DNA of 64,000 nt from contig NZ_MASN01000040.1 of the NCBI RefSeq assembly GCF_001861355.1, positions 1 through 64,000 of the forward strand, in the 5' to 3' direction. Below are positions 43,790 to 52,698 of this stretch, piece after piece. The notes under the pieces were generated by a model. It had not been told where the DNA came from. It ran no database searches and saw nothing but the letters and a program-made list of their open reading frames with translations. The position numbers and the translations under genes were made by a program. Each line of letters opens with the position of its first letter. The first letter of the stretch is position 1. This DNA comes from Natrialba sp. SSL1. Its GTDB lineage: Archaea > Halobacteriota > Halobacteria > Halobacteriales > Natrialbaceae.

Positions 43790-44905
43790 CTACGCGCTGG
43801 TTAACGGCGGCGCCTCGAGCTGCTCCTCTAGTTCACTATCGGCGAGGTGCTGCTGGAGGAGGCTGATGATCCGCTGGCCAGCGAGTCCGTCGCCGTACGG
43901 ACGTGGGGTCGACTTCGGTGCCCAGTCCGTCGTGAGCGCCTCGCGGATCGCAGCCGTCTTCGGGCCGACGAGCCGGTTCCAGCCACAGTCGACCGTCTCG
44001 ACCCACTCGGTCTCCTCGCGCAGCGTCACACAGCGCGTCTCGAGGAAGAACGCTTCCTTCTGGACGCCGCCCGAATCGGTCGCTACTCGTTCCGCAGTGT
44101 CGAGCAGTCGGACGAAATCGAGGTAGCCGAGTGGCTCGATCAACTCGAGTTCGCTCCTCGCGCGCTCCCAGAGGCCGTGTTCCTGCAGTCGGTTGACGGT
44201 GCGCGGGTGGGCGGGGAAGACGACCGGCAGGGGTGCGTCGGCGAGGCCGTCGAGTATTGCCGCGAGGTTCTCGGGGTCGTCCGTGTTGCTCGCGCGGTGG
44301 ACGGTCGCGAGGACGAACTCGCCGGGCTGGATGCCGAGGTCGTCGAGGATCGTCGACTGGTCGGCCGAGCGCTCGCGGGCGTCGAGGATAGCGTCGTACA
44401 TCACGTCGCCGGTCCAGTAGACCTCGTCAGAGATCCCTTCGTCCGCCAAGTTCCGAATCGCGTCCCTGCTCGGGGCGAAGCAGAGGTCAGAGGCGTGATC
44501 CGTCAGAATGCGGTTGATCTCCTCGGGCATCGATCGGTTGTTGCTCCGGAGCCCGGCCTCGACGTGTGCCACGGCGACATCGCGTTTCGAGCCGACGATC
44601 GCACCTGCGAGTGTCGAGTTCGTGTCGCCGTAGAGCAGGATGACGTCCGGCTCGGTCTCCTCGATGACGGGCTCGATCGCCGCGACCATCCGCGCGGTCT
44701 GTCGGCCGTGGGTGTCCGACTCGATTCCGAGGTTGTACTCCGGCTCGGGAATCTCGAGTTCGTCGAAGAAGACGTCGGACATCTCCTCGTCGTAGTGCTG
44801 GCCGGTGTGGACGAGAACTTCCTCGGCGACATCGCGAAGCGTTCGGGAGACGACGGCGGCCTTGATGAATTGGGGTCTGGCCCCGACGATGGAACAGACG
44901 CGCAT
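43790..44905 (-). CDS. wecB: UDP-N-acetylglucosamine 2-epimerase (non-hydrolysing)
   Basis: Interconverts UDP-GlcNAc and UDP-ManNAc for surface polysaccharide or glycoprotein sugars, 371 aa. The GT-B fold is marked by the N-terminal VGARPQFIKAAVVSRTL (about residues 8-24), the HTGQHYDEEMSDVFF motif, VYGDTNSTLAGA-type (ILLYGDTNSTLAGAIVG) and HVEAGLRSNNRSMPEEINR, and the C-terminal TDSGGVQKEAFFLETRCVTLREETEWVE (in outline). The catalytic Asp/Glu/His residues are all in place. Its start codon shares one base with the stop of the DUF354 gene, showing translational coupling. Confidence 0.94.
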   Translation of the reverse strand: MRVCSIVGARPQFIKAAVVSRTLRDVAEEVLVHTGQHYDEEMSDVFFDELEIPEPEYNLGIESDTHGRQTARMVAAIEPVIEETEPDVILLYGDTNSTLAGAIVGSKRDVAVAHVEAGLRSNNRSMPEEINRILTDHASDLCFAPSRDAIRNLADEGISDEVYWTGDVMYDAILDARERSADQSTILDDLGIQPGEFVLATVHRASNTDDPENLAAILDGLADAPLPVVFPAHPRTVNRLQEHGLWERARSELELIEPLGYLDFVRLLDTAERVATDSGGVQKEAFFLETRCVTLREETEWVETVDCGWNRLVGPKTAAIREALTTDWAPKSTPRPYGDGLAGQRIISLLQQHLADSELEEQLEAPPLTSA

Positions 44906-45987
44906 CAGTCCGCACGCACCCCCGTTACCTCAGCCGTCGCTGGCTGTGCGCTCGGTTCGCTGTAGGACGTTGCGATGGACGTGATGATCTCGGTCAGGTT
45001 GACCATGTCAGCCGTGTAGCTGTCGCGTCGCTTCGCCCACGTCTCGGCCGTCGACTCGTCCGTGAGCAACTCCTGTGCGCGGGCGAGAACGGTCTCGAAC
45101 TCGCTGCAGTTGTCGATGAGTCCGCGCTCCTCGAGTTCGATGAAGTTCCCCATGTCGTCCTCGCCGACGAAGGAGTTCGAGCGGATCGCGGGCGTGCCGA
45201 GCAGGGCGGCCTCGGTGACCATCGTCTGCGTGTCAGCGACGAGCAGCTCCGCCTCCGCCAGCGCGTCGTGAATCCGCGCGGGGTGGAGTTCGTACGGACG
45301 CACGTCGAGCTCGTCGAGTGCCAGGTCGCCGCCCTCGTCCGAGACGAAGACGGTCGCGTGCTCGGCGAGTGTCGACAGCAGCTGCCGGCGTTGGTCGGCC
45401 GAGAACCCGCGCTTGCCGACGTCGTGGTGGCCGTTGAACGCATTGAGTCGGACGATAACGTACGGTTCGTCCGCGTCGACGCCGAGGTCCGCTCTGACTG
45501 ACTCGTCCGCCTCGAAGACGTCGGGGTGGAGGTACGCCGATTCCTTGAAGCCACGGAACCGGTAGTGTTTCGCGCCGAGGTCCTTCCGGAACGCCTCGGG
45601 TGTTAGAATCGCGCGCACGAAGGGCTTCGAGACGACGTGGTCGAGCGAGGGTTCGGAGTCGAGCACGGCGACCGCTGGCGCGCGCGTAATCGCCCCCGTG
45701 TACGCGGCGTAGGGTCCGATTCCGAAGACCACATCGGGGTCGAACCGACGCGCCTGCCGAGCGATCGTCGAGAGGTGCGCCGGCACCTCCCACAGCAGCG
45801 ACTGGAGCGACTCACTGCGGTCGCCGTAGGTTTCGTAGGGCACGTCGTGGTACGAGAGCAACGCCTCGGTACACTCGTCTCCCCGCGCGAGCACGAGCAC
45901 CTCGTGGCCCGCATCCTCGAGCCGTGACACGGTGTGTTTGTACAGGTGGACGTGTGCCGGCGTGTTGTTAAAGAAGAGACAGCGCAC
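44905..45987 (-). CDS. DUF354 family GT-B-fold protein
   Basis: A 360-aa member of DUF354, a family with a glycosyltransferase-B-like fold related to the 2-epimerases. The N-terminus is MRCLFFNNTPAHVHLYKHTV, followed by LEDAGHEVLVLARGDE. The C-terminal half holds RLNAFNGHHDVGKRGFSADQR and LVADTQTMVTEAALLGTPAIRSNSFVGEDDMGNFIELE (in outline), with the S/T-x-x-x-E-A-x-x-L-G-T-P signature of nucleotide-sugar binding. The activity is unknown. The GTG start is set by a strong Shine-Dalgarno sequence. It heads a two-gene operon with wecB. Confidence 0.88.
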   Translation of the reverse strand: MRCLFFNNTPAHVHLYKHTVSRLEDAGHEVLVLARGDECTEALLSYHDVPYETYGDRSESLQSLLWEVPAHLSTIARQARRFDPDVVFGIGPYAAYTGAITRAPAVAVLDSEPSLDHVVSKPFVRAILTPEAFRKDLGAKHYRFRGFKESAYLHPDVFEADESVRADLGVDADEPYVIVRLNAFNGHHDVGKRGFSADQRRQLLSTLAEHATVFVSDEGGDLALDELDVRPYELHPARIHDALAEAELLVADTQTMVTEAALLGTPAIRSNSFVGEDDMGNFIELEERGLIDNCSEFETVLARAQELLTDESTAETWAKRRDSYTADMVNLTEIITSIATSYSEPSAQPATAEVTGVRAD

Positions 45988-45990
45988 GAC

Positions 45991-46000
45991 GGATCACCTC
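45991..46000 (-). promoter_or_regulatory. Strong Shine-Dalgarno sequence
   Basis: GAGGTGATCC on the minus strand is fully complementary to the archaeal 16S rRNA 3' end and sits a few bases before the GTG at 45987. Most genes in this window seem leaderless, so this ribosome binding site is exceptional and fixes the start. Confidence 0.7.
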
Positions 46001-46558
46001 GTGAATCATGCACTCTCGGCTTCTCGTAGCGACCCTATCGTTATCAGCGCGCTACCGAAAAGAAGCACGTCACTGGCCTGAAAGTCTTGTTTTCGAATAC
46101 GTCGGGCCGAAATACGACGGCAGTGATTGTGACCGGTCACTCACTGTGCGTGGTAGCAAACGGGTCGAAAGAACTGACTACCGCGCTCGCCCGGAGTGTT
46201 CAGGATGCGTAACCGACTGAAACGGCGAACCGTCACCGTATTCCACAGGTCAGTTCCGAAAAGTACGACTGGTAGTCGACTGCTGGCTTCTGGCCGAAGC
46301 GGTGATACGGCGTGCTTACAGACGGAAAACGGCGACTACCGGCACTCACTTCCCGGTCGCGTTCAACGGCAGCGCTGCTATTCGTCGGCCCCGACTCCAA
46401 GCGTCGGTCCGGTCTTATCCCCCGCTCGGCCGAATCGACCCACCCCGATGCTCGAGTCCACCCAGTCTCGTGACTCCGGTCCGCTGACGAGGGGGGGTCG
46501 CATTTTGGACGCCAGACGAAAAGTTATTTTAGCACGCTAGCAGTCATCATCGAATAAT
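46001..46558. other. Intergenic region, no gene seen
   Basis: About 560 bases between divergent genes have no convincing coding frame. The promoter of the gene at 46559 is suggested by GTTATTTTAGC near 46523-46533. Nothing else stands out. Confidence 0.4.
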
Positions 46559-47959
46559 ATGGTCCCCGATCCTCCCTCGCTTACCCGTCGACAGCTTCTG
46601 GCAGGAACCGCTGGCGGTGTCGGACTCACCGGGAGCGCGGTCGTCGCCCTCGGCGCGACGCGGCCGACGGCGCTGCCGAACAGTCTGGTCGATGTCGCGA
46701 CGAACTACTATCCGAAACCCCCGACACCGAGTGCGCTCTGGCAGCCCACCGTGACCGAAGCGCACGCTCGTATGGCGGTCGAGTTGCTGGCAGAGACTGA
46801 GACGGAGTCACTCGAGCGCTGGGACGAAATCGATACCGACGAGCGAAGAATGCGCAGTTCAGGTGGCTGGCTCGGGACTGCCGAGGACGCACTCGCGGAC
46901 GGCGAGTACAACGAGGCACTGTCCAACGCCGTGTATGGAATGCAGTTCGCTGGGGAACACCTCGGGGAGGCGCGGGCGAAACAGGATGCTGTTACACTCG
47001 AGGAACTCGCCGAGCGGTCGTTCGCACTCTTCGATCGAATCGACGCAGTCATCGCGGACATCAGTGGCTATCCGGTCCTCGATCCGGAGCGTGATCTGGC
47101 CTGGTACACCCAGATCGAGTCCGAACTGCAGGTCGGTCGGGGACGGGCGGGATGGGCTGATCTCGAGGCGTTCGACGAGTCTGCTGAAACTGCTGAGACC
47201 GACGACACCAGCCCCGACATCGACGACTACGACCCCCGCGATATCGGTGACATAACCGCCGGCCTCCTGCAGGCCGAAATCAACGTCGAAACCGCCGAAC
47301 GCTACCGCGACCGCCTGTGGGACGACGTTGGCGTCGATGGCGGCGACGCCGCCGCAGCCCGACCGCATGCCGACCACCTCGAAACCGTTCGCGATGCGTT
47401 GACCGAGGAACTCGAGTCTATGCCTACACGCGACGAGGTCCAGTTGTCGTATATCGAGGACGACGTGGAGGGGAAGCGCTACGGTCCCTACGAGTTCGCA
47501 CACGACCGCCTCGCCCGATGGGTGTTTCCAGCCGGGACGCCAGTTCCGTGGCGCAGGTCGGTTGATGACGACTTTCTGCTGGTGCAGGTACTCGGACTGA
47601 GCCGGGGGCTGGCCGACTGGCGAGCCCACGAGTTTGCGGTCGAAAATCTCGTCATCGATCCGTCTGATGACGATTTCGATCCTGGCCATCTGCTGGATGA
47701 ACAGCGGAGGGCGCGGTCGACGTACGAGTCGACCATCGAAGCAGATCAGACGCCGTTTCTGGTCGTCCTCTCAGAGCAAGGGATTGGTGACCTCCGGGTG
47801 ACAGACGTGAGCCGGAGTTCGTGGGACGGATACGAGGATGAGGAGGGGGCGTGGACGCCCTGGAACGAGCGCGTACAGAACTACCTGCACGCGCTTCTGG
47901 GACGAGCGAGGCTGCGCGAGTACCCAGACCGATACGATCGACTCGTTGGCAATGAGTGA
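46559..47959 (+). CDS. Tat-exported protein of unknown function
   Basis: A 466-aa protein with a twin-arginine signal (LTRRQLLAGTAGGVGLTG) followed by a hydrophobic stretch and no lipobox, so it is exported or N-terminally anchored. The mature part is acidic and mostly helical, with a pattern of paired helices (AHARMAVELLAETETESLERW, then ALSNAVYGMQFAGEHLGEARAKQD) and a mixed C-terminal region. No known domain is recognised. It seems to be a haloarchaeal family. Single gene. Confidence 0.7.
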   Translation: MVPDPPSLTRRQLLAGTAGGVGLTGSAVVALGATRPTALPNSLVDVATNYYPKPPTPSALWQPTVTEAHARMAVELLAETETESLERWDEIDTDERRMRSSGGWLGTAEDALADGEYNEALSNAVYGMQFAGEHLGEARAKQDAVTLEELAERSFALFDRIDAVIADISGYPVLDPERDLAWYTQIESELQVGRGRAGWADLEAFDESAETAETDDTSPDIDDYDPRDIGDITAGLLQAEINVETAERYRDRLWDDVGVDGGDAAAARPHADHLETVRDALTEELESMPTRDEVQLSYIEDDVEGKRYGPYEFAHDRLARWVFPAGTPVPWRRSVDDDFLLVQVLGLSRGLADWRAHEFAVENLVIDPSDDDFDPGHLLDEQRRARSTYESTIEADQTPFLVVLSEQGIGDLRVTDVSRSSWDGYEDEEGAWTPWNERVQNYLHALLGRARLREYPDRYDRLVGNE

Positions 47960-48054
47960 GCGGGGGGCACAGGTGACAGACTACATATGTGTGAGTAGCG
48001 AGAGAGCGTCGCCACTCGTAACGAGAACCCAGCGGGAGAAGTGTCTTCGACCCG

Positions 48055-48639
48055 TTAGTCGCTGATGAACTTGTTGTCGCGCCAGTTGACACCGGACTCG
48101 CCGGAGCCGTGATCGCGTGGCCCTTCGACGACTTCGATGTCCGCCGGTCGCGTCTCGCCGTCGACGATTCGAGTCGCCTCGAGGTCACCGTCGTGCTCCG
48201 AAATGGCCGTCAGCGTCCCCTTCTCGGCCGCCGAGGCGATCTCACAGAGGACGAGGAACATCTCGTACTGCAACAGCGAGTTCTGGAGCACCGTCTCGCG
48301 GTCGCCCTTGAACGCGGCGTACTCGACGAGTTCGGACTCGATCTCCTCTTCTTCCTCCTCGTCCCAGCTAAAGGACTTCTGGCGGCGCTCGTCCGGATCC
48401 TCCTCGTACACCCGGTTCTCCGTGACGCTCGCTTTCAACTGTGCCGTCGGCGTGTACTTACTGACCGACTGATCCTCGGCGACCGCCTTGAGGATCAGCG
48501 TGTTGTTCCGTCGCGTGATCTCCACATCGGCAATGCCGTCCGGATAGGCGGCCTCGTCGATGTGGTCGCGGAGATCTTCGAGTGGCAGTTCGAGCGTCGA
48601 GTGGAGCCGATAAACGTGTCTGGATTCCTCTGTTGACAT
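48055..48639 (-). CDS. Conserved-type haloarchaeal cytoplasmic protein
   Basis: A 194-aa, very acidic soluble protein. It starts RHVYRLHSTLELPLEDLRDHIDEA, has a strand segment VEITRRNNTLILKAVA, a run of Glu in DEEEEEEIESELVEYAAFKGDRE, a helical segment LLQYEMFLVLCEIASAAEKG and a C-terminal part with ARPADIEVVEGP-like strands ending DNKFISD. The sharply defined ends and regular alternation suggest a real, folded protein. Its function is not recognised. Confidence 0.7.
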   Translation of the reverse strand: MSTEESRHVYRLHSTLELPLEDLRDHIDEAAYPDGIADVEITRRNNTLILKAVAEDQSVSKYTPTAQLKASVTENRVYEEDPDERRQKSFSWDEEEEEEIESELVEYAAFKGDRETVLQNSLLQYEMFLVLCEIASAAEKGTLTAISEHDGDLEATRIVDGETRPADIEVVEGPRDHGSGESGVNWRDNKFISD

Positions 48640-48789
48640 AGTGGGAAGGTGTGAAGCGACAGTCGTTGGGTGATACTACGGGCGCGGGGCTTATATGATC
48701 TGCCATTGCGCCCGTGAGTGACAGGTTCGACTGACCGGTCGTCGGCCAGTCGGGTGACCGGCCGAAGGCTGCGCAACGGACCCCGGCGA

Positions 48790-49134
48790 TCACGCCGTAT
48801 CCAGCGTCTCTGCAAGCTCGCCGCGCTCCTCGAGTTCCGCAAGAATGTCCGAGCCGCCGACGAACTCACCGTCGACGTACGTCTGCGGAATGGTCTCCCA
48901 GCCGCTGTGCTCGTTGAGCGCAGTGCGATACTCGTCGAGGGACTCGAGTACGTCGACGGTTTCGAACTCCTCGCGGTGCTCGGAGATGAGGCCGAGCGCG
49001 CGACGGGAGTAGCCACACTGAGGCATGAGTTCGGTGCCTTTCATGAAGAGGACGACCTCGTTGTCGGCGATGGTTTCCTCGACCTGTTCGGTGACTTCCT
49101 CCTGATCGAGACCCTGGTTTGGTGGAAAGTCCAT
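48790..49134 (-). CDS. Monothiol glutaredoxin (Grx4/GrxD type)
   Basis: A 114-aa thioredoxin-fold protein. The active site is CGYS (MKGTELMPQCGYSRRALGLI, about residues 30-49), the usual single-Cys type with G-Y-S. The cis-Pro segment is WETIPQTYVDGEFVGGSDI, followed by the GSH-binding GGSD. Such proteins carry Fe-S clusters and pass them on. The ATG at 49134 gives the normal length. The next genes on the same strand are the YeeE/YedE pair, starting 137 bp upstream of it. Confidence 0.92.
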   Translation of the reverse strand: MDFPPNQGLDQEEVTEQVEETIADNEVVLFMKGTELMPQCGYSRRALGLISEHREEFETVDVLESLDEYRTALNEHSGWETIPQTYVDGEFVGGSDILAELEERGELAETLDTA

Positions 49135-49270
49135 TGTCGAGTAGTAGTATGGTCGTGAGTGGGATAGACCTTGCGTCCGCGGCTGGCATTCGCGGCTGGC
49201 GTTCGCGGCTTGCGTCCGGCTGGCGGATATGGTGGGAGGGTTCGTAAGCAAACCGCCACAGCGAGTCCCC

Positions 49271-49738
49271 TCAGTCCGCGGCCGCTGCCGGCGCGTCGCT
49301 CTCTGCGCTCGCAGAGCGCCAGTAGCCCTGTAAGTATGCACCGACGAACATGCCCGCGATACCGTAGAGGATGGTAATGTTGCCGACGCCGAGGCTGGCG
49401 TAGGCCGCGCCGGGACAGATGCCCGACAGCCCCCAGCCGACCCCGAAGATACCGCCGCCGATGACGACGTTCTTGTCGAGGGTCTTCAGCCGGCGACCGT
49501 AGACTGCGCCCGTTAACGGAGCCGTACTTCGGAACTGCTTGATGCCGAAGAACGTGATACCGGTGACGACGGCGGCACCGAACATCACGAATAGGAGCCC
49601 GAAGTCGTCGAACTGGAGGAAGTTGAGGACGACTTCCGGCTGGGCCATGTGGCTGAAGCCGAGGCCGAAGCCGAAGATCAGTCCGCCGGCGAAGACCAGC
49701 GGGAGAAACAGCGGATGCTGTTCGTGGTCGGCGCTCAT
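49271..49738 (-). CDS. YeeE/YedE family transporter, second half
   Basis: A 155-aa integral membrane protein with about four helices. It matches the C-terminal half of YeeE/YedE (DUF395) sulfur-compound transporters: the helix FGFGLGFSHMAQPEVVLNFL and the conserved VGWGLSGICPGAAYASLG, with the single Cys of the half-site (about residue 110). It begins on the last base of the preceding gene's stop (TAATG), so the two halves are made together and probably form one thiosulfate/sulfur-uptake unit like TsuA. Confidence 0.9.
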   Translation of the reverse strand: MSADHEQHPLFLPLVFAGGLIFGFGLGFSHMAQPEVVLNFLQFDDFGLLFVMFGAAVVTGITFFGIKQFRSTAPLTGAVYGRRLKTLDKNVVIGGGIFGVGWGLSGICPGAAYASLGVGNITILYGIAGMFVGAYLQGYWRSASAESDAPAAAAD

Positions 49739-50292
49739 TACGGGCTCACCCCCAGCGCCGCAACGAGCTGGGCGACGCCGATCGCGATCAACAGGAACGT
49801 CGCGACGCCGACGAACGAGGCACCCGAGGCGGAGCCGACGCCACAGACGCCGTGACCGGAGGTACAGCCCTTGCCGAGCCGGGTGCCGACGCCGATGAGT
49901 ACCCCGCCGAGGAACAGCCGCCAGGGCTGGACTTCCGTGAGCCACAGGGTCAGACCGCCGACCTCCAGGAACTCACCCGTGGTCGCGGGCTGGTGGAGCG
50001 AACTCGAGACGAGTCCGGATTGGAACGTCGCGGCGTAGACGAACGCGCCGGCGACGATACCGAGGGTGAAGACGACGCGCCAGTCGCGCGACGGACGGTA
50101 CTGCTGGAAGCGCGAGAGGTTCGACGCGTAGGACAGCGTCGACTCGAGGAACGTGCTCGCGCCGGCCGGAATCGCGGTGCCGAGGTAGATCACGGCGACG
50201 CCGAGCCCGACGAAGAGGCCGCCGACCGCGTAGTGTTCGATCCCGTTCGGGAACAGGTCGCCGAACGCGAGTGCGAGGAGTGAGAGACTCAT
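49738..50292 (-). CDS. YeeE/YedE family transporter, first half
   Basis: A 184-aa integral membrane protein with about five helices. It corresponds to the N-terminal half of YeeE/YedE. The signature GVGTRLGKGCTSGHGVCGVG (about residues 130-150) holds two Cys that handle the sulfur substrate. The ATG at 50292 (one codon after a GTG) has a TATA box GCATTTATACGC at 50315-50326. It is the first gene of the pair, overlapping the second by one base. Confidence 0.9.
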   Translation of the reverse strand: MSLSLLALAFGDLFPNGIEHYAVGGLFVGLGVAVIYLGTAIPAGASTFLESTLSYASNLSRFQQYRPSRDWRVVFTLGIVAGAFVYAATFQSGLVSSSLHQPATTGEFLEVGGLTLWLTEVQPWRLFLGGVLIGVGTRLGKGCTSGHGVCGVGSASGASFVGVATFLLIAIGVAQLVAALGVSP

Positions 50293-50314
50293 CACTCGCG
50301 GGAAGGGGGTCGCT

Positions 50315-50326
50315 GCGTATAAATGC
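50315..50326 (-). promoter_or_regulatory. TATA box of YeeE/YedE operon
   Basis: GCATTTATACGC on the minus strand lies 23-34 bp upstream of the ATG at 50292. Confidence 0.6.
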
Positions 50327-50394
50327 TACAGACGCAGGGAAAATTGTAGGCGTCGGTGACGCCGACAACAGCGCCTTCGGGATGGGACGCCGGG

Positions 50395-51192
50395 TCAGTC
50401 GGCAATCGGCTCTGCAGTCAATACGTCGAGTTTCTCTGCCGTGTAGCCGAAGACATCCTCGTAGCCGTTCGAGGACATGAGAATCGGGTAGAACGCCTCT
50501 TCGGCGATCTGTGCCTCACCGTCGGCGGCCGCGAAGGGGTCGCCCGCTGCGACCTCGGTGAAGTTGTCGACGAAGACCTCGTACGTCTTTGCTTGCTCCT
50601 TCTGGATGACGTCAGTGAGTCGGAACACCGGCAGGTCACGGTGGACGGTGTCGCCCGGCAGCGCGTCGACGGCGGTCAGAAACGCGCGTGTGAGACGGTC
50701 TGCGTTTTCCGCTGCGGTTTCCGAGCCCTGTAACCCACACTCGACTTCGATCGTCTCGACGGACGAGAAGAGTCGTCCCTCCGCGAACATACTCGTCTCG
50801 ACCATCGCAGCGACCGGGATCTGGGGACACAGCTCTCTCGCTGTCTCCGTAACCTGGTTGACGATTGCGAACGGTTCCGCGTGGCTCTGGGTCGAGTGCA
50901 TCGAGAACGCCAGACAGCCTTCGAGTTCGTCCACCAGTTCGCTCGCGAGTCGTCCCTCGTGAGTCTTCGCGTCGGGATCGCCGGGGAAGGCTCGATTCAG
51001 GTCCTCGTCGATAAAGCGAACCTGACGCTCGAGTGCCTTCTCGTTCGCGACGATCAGTTTGACTGGTCGGGTAACTGCAGGCTGCTCATCGAGTAACCGT
51101 TCGACTGCCCGAACGCCACAGGGTTCGTCGCCGTGAACGCCGGCTACAACCGCAATTTCCGGCGTTCCCGACCCGAGCTGTGCAACTTTCAT
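50395..51192 (-). CDS. Succinylglutamate desuccinylase/aspartoacylase family zinc enzyme
   Basis: A 265-aa zinc carboxypeptidase-like deacylase. The zinc ligands are His and Glu in AGVHGDEPCG (about residue 20), with the second His in FSMHSTQSH (about residue 97). The substrate Arg/Asn pair is in DEDLNRAFPGD (about 63), and a catalytic Glu region is ETIEVECGLQGSE (about 150). The C-terminal domain is beta-rich. The family removes acyl groups from amino acids. The exact substrate is unknown. The ATG at 51192 gives the family N-terminus. Confidence 0.88.
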   Translation of the reverse strand: MKVAQLGSGTPEIAVVAGVHGDEPCGVRAVERLLDEQPAVTRPVKLIVANEKALERQVRFIDEDLNRAFPGDPDAKTHEGRLASELVDELEGCLAFSMHSTQSHAEPFAIVNQVTETARELCPQIPVAAMVETSMFAEGRLFSSVETIEVECGLQGSETAAENADRLTRAFLTAVDALPGDTVHRDLPVFRLTDVIQKEQAKTYEVFVDNFTEVAAGDPFAAADGEAQIAEEAFYPILMSSNGYEDVFGYTAEKLDVLTAEPIAD

Positions 51193-51409
51193 TACACGAC
51201 TGTTGGTGCTTCGGCCCCAAAGGAGATTCGGTCTTCGAGGGAACATTTGGTGCGTTGACACGCCGTGTGACTTGCCGTGGGACTTCTCGGGAACCAACTG
51301 CACGCAGTGAGCTCAAGAAGCGGCTTCGGCACAGGCAGATCGCCGTGACGGGATTCCGATGCTACTTGACCGGGGACACGATCACCAGTGCAGGTCACAA
51401 CAGACCGTC

Positions 51410-51931
51410 TCACTCCTCGAGTGCCGCCACATACTCGTAGTCCGCCGGCCCCGCAACCGGTCGCTCGCCGTCGATCGGAATCCGCCAGCCGTCGACGCGG
51501 GCCGGGTTCTCGAGTGCGTTCGTGAGCACGGTGCGGACCTCGAGCAGGTCCACGCCGTAGAAGTCCCGCGGAACACCCTGGAGGTACTGGAGTGCGGTCC
51601 GAAAGAGCGAGCGCAGCCCCTCGTCGTTCTCGAAGTCGACCCGTTTGTAGACGCCGGCGGCAACCTGCACCATACCGTGGCAAAACTGGCTCTCCGTGGA
51701 ACCGCGGCCGTAGTTGTACCATTCGAGTTCGAAACAGTCGTGACTCTCGTGGTACGCGCCGTCGTTGAAGAGACGAACGCCGTGGCGGGTAGCGCGACGG
51801 AGGGTGGCGTGTTCCCAGTGGCCGCCATTGCTGTTGCTGTCGCCACCGCGAGTGTTGTCCGCCGCTGGCACCCACCCAGTCGGCTCGTTCGCCGGCGGCC
51901 CGACCGACGGATCGTTCGTGTGCTCGTCCAT
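51410..51931 (-). CDS. DUF309 family protein
   Basis: A 173-aa protein. The all-helical DUF309 core begins at about residue 45 with [47 protein letters not shown] (in outline), containing the family's conserved H-E-x-H/W residues. The N-terminal 40 residues are disordered. The function of DUF309 is not established, and its conserved His/Glu/Trp suggest ligand binding. An in-frame start at 51997 would add 22 residues. The ATG at 51931 is preferred. Confidence 0.8.
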   Translation of the reverse strand: MDEHTNDPSVGPPANEPTGWVPAADNTRGGDSNSNGGHWEHATLRRATRHGVRLFNDGAYHESHDCFELEWYNYGRGSTESQFCHGMVQVAAGVYKRVDFENDEGLRSLFRTALQYLQGVPRDFYGVDLLEVRTVLTNALENPARVDGWRIPIDGERPVAGPADYEYVAALEE

Positions 51932-52128
51932 GCCACTCGAGTACCCTTCCGAGTTCGAGGGAGTTAGTGGTGGCTCTCGAGACGGGTCGGTCCCCACCAG
52001 CTGATACGTCAGACACTAATCAACCAGTATTTGAACAAGCACAACTCGCCGTGTTGAGCCACTAATACCCGGCTCCAGCGCATCCAACAGCCACTCCGGA
52101 GACGCTGTCAGACACAGGTAAGCGAAGT

Positions 52129-52137
52129 GTTTATTTC
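52129..52137 (+). promoter_or_regulatory. TATA box of 42-aa zinc ribbon gene
   Basis: GTTTATTTC lies 24-32 bp upstream of the ATG at 52161. Confidence 0.5.
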
Positions 52138-52160
52138 GGTTGCGTCCAACGTCAGGGTAG

Positions 52161-52289
52161 ATGATCCATTCCTACGGACGGTGTCAGTGCTGTGGTGAGC
52201 GCCTCTACGAGAACGCCAGCGGCGGCTACCGCTGTCCGAACTGCCGGACCGACTACGCTGACGGCGCACTCGAGTCCCGGCTGCCGTAG
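52161..52289 (+). CDS. Micro zinc-ribbon protein (42 aa)
   Basis: It encodes MIHSYGRCQCCGERLYENAS, then GGYRCPNCRTDYADGALESR and LP. The four Cys in C-x2-C and C-x2-C form a compact zinc ribbon (C10-C11 region and C25/C28; one extra Cys at residue 8). The canonical TATA spacing, coding-like bases and perfect ribbon make this a good small-protein gene. Such haloarchaeal micro-ribbons often act as regulators or RNA/DNA-binding adaptors. Here the role is unknown. Confidence 0.8.
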   Translation: MIHSYGRCQCCGERLYENASGGYRCPNCRTDYADGALESRLP

Positions 52290-52374
52290 CAGCGGTGTGC
52301 GTTGCGGTGGTGTGGTTGAGGTGGGTGTCTCGAAGTGGATGTCTCGAGTACTATGTGTCGGAGTCGGTGTTCCA

Positions 52375-52698
52375 CTACGCCTGAGACGCGATTGCACGTC
52401 GCGTACGCTGTGTCGCCGCACCGGCCGTAATCGCGCGAACGACCGTCGTGGTGGGGCGGTAGGTGTGGCGCTCGTCCGATTCGCGGGTGACGAAGAGCTG
52501 CCAGAAACCCGGCGAGTGGAACGTGAGCTGGCAGTAGCCGTCGGCGTTTGTTCGCGCAGTTTTCGAGCCTGTTGCGGTGCTGACTATCGCCCCCTCGACC
52601 GGACGGCAACTCGAGTCGCGAACGCGGATGGTGAGCGGGCGGCCGATGATGGCTTCGGTGTCCGCGAGGTCGACGGTGAGTTGTCTGCTGGTCGCCAT
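52375..52698 (-). CDS. Carboxypeptidase regulatory-like domain protein
   Basis: A 107-aa protein. The core (about residues 5-75) is a beta-sandwich of the carboxypeptidase regulatory/Ig-like kind: IGRPLTIRVRDSSCRPVEGAIVSTATGSKTARTNADGYCQLTFHSPGFWQLFVTRE in outline, with the D/N-A-D-G-Y turn. The rest is Thr/Ala/Arg-rich. There is no signal peptide, so it is probably cytoplasmic. Starts at ATG 52698 (GTG 52710 is possible). The function is unknown. Confidence 0.7.
   Translation of the reverse strand: MATSRQLTVDLADTEAIIGRPLTIRVRDSSCRPVEGAIVSTATGSKTARTNADGYCQLTFHSPGFWQLFVTRESDERHTYRPTTTVVRAITAGAATQRTRRAIASQA

Noticed and set aside
46008..46540. Short plus-strand frames between the DUF354 gene and the Tat protein gene
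   Set aside because: Basic composition unlike local proteins; no recognisable domain.
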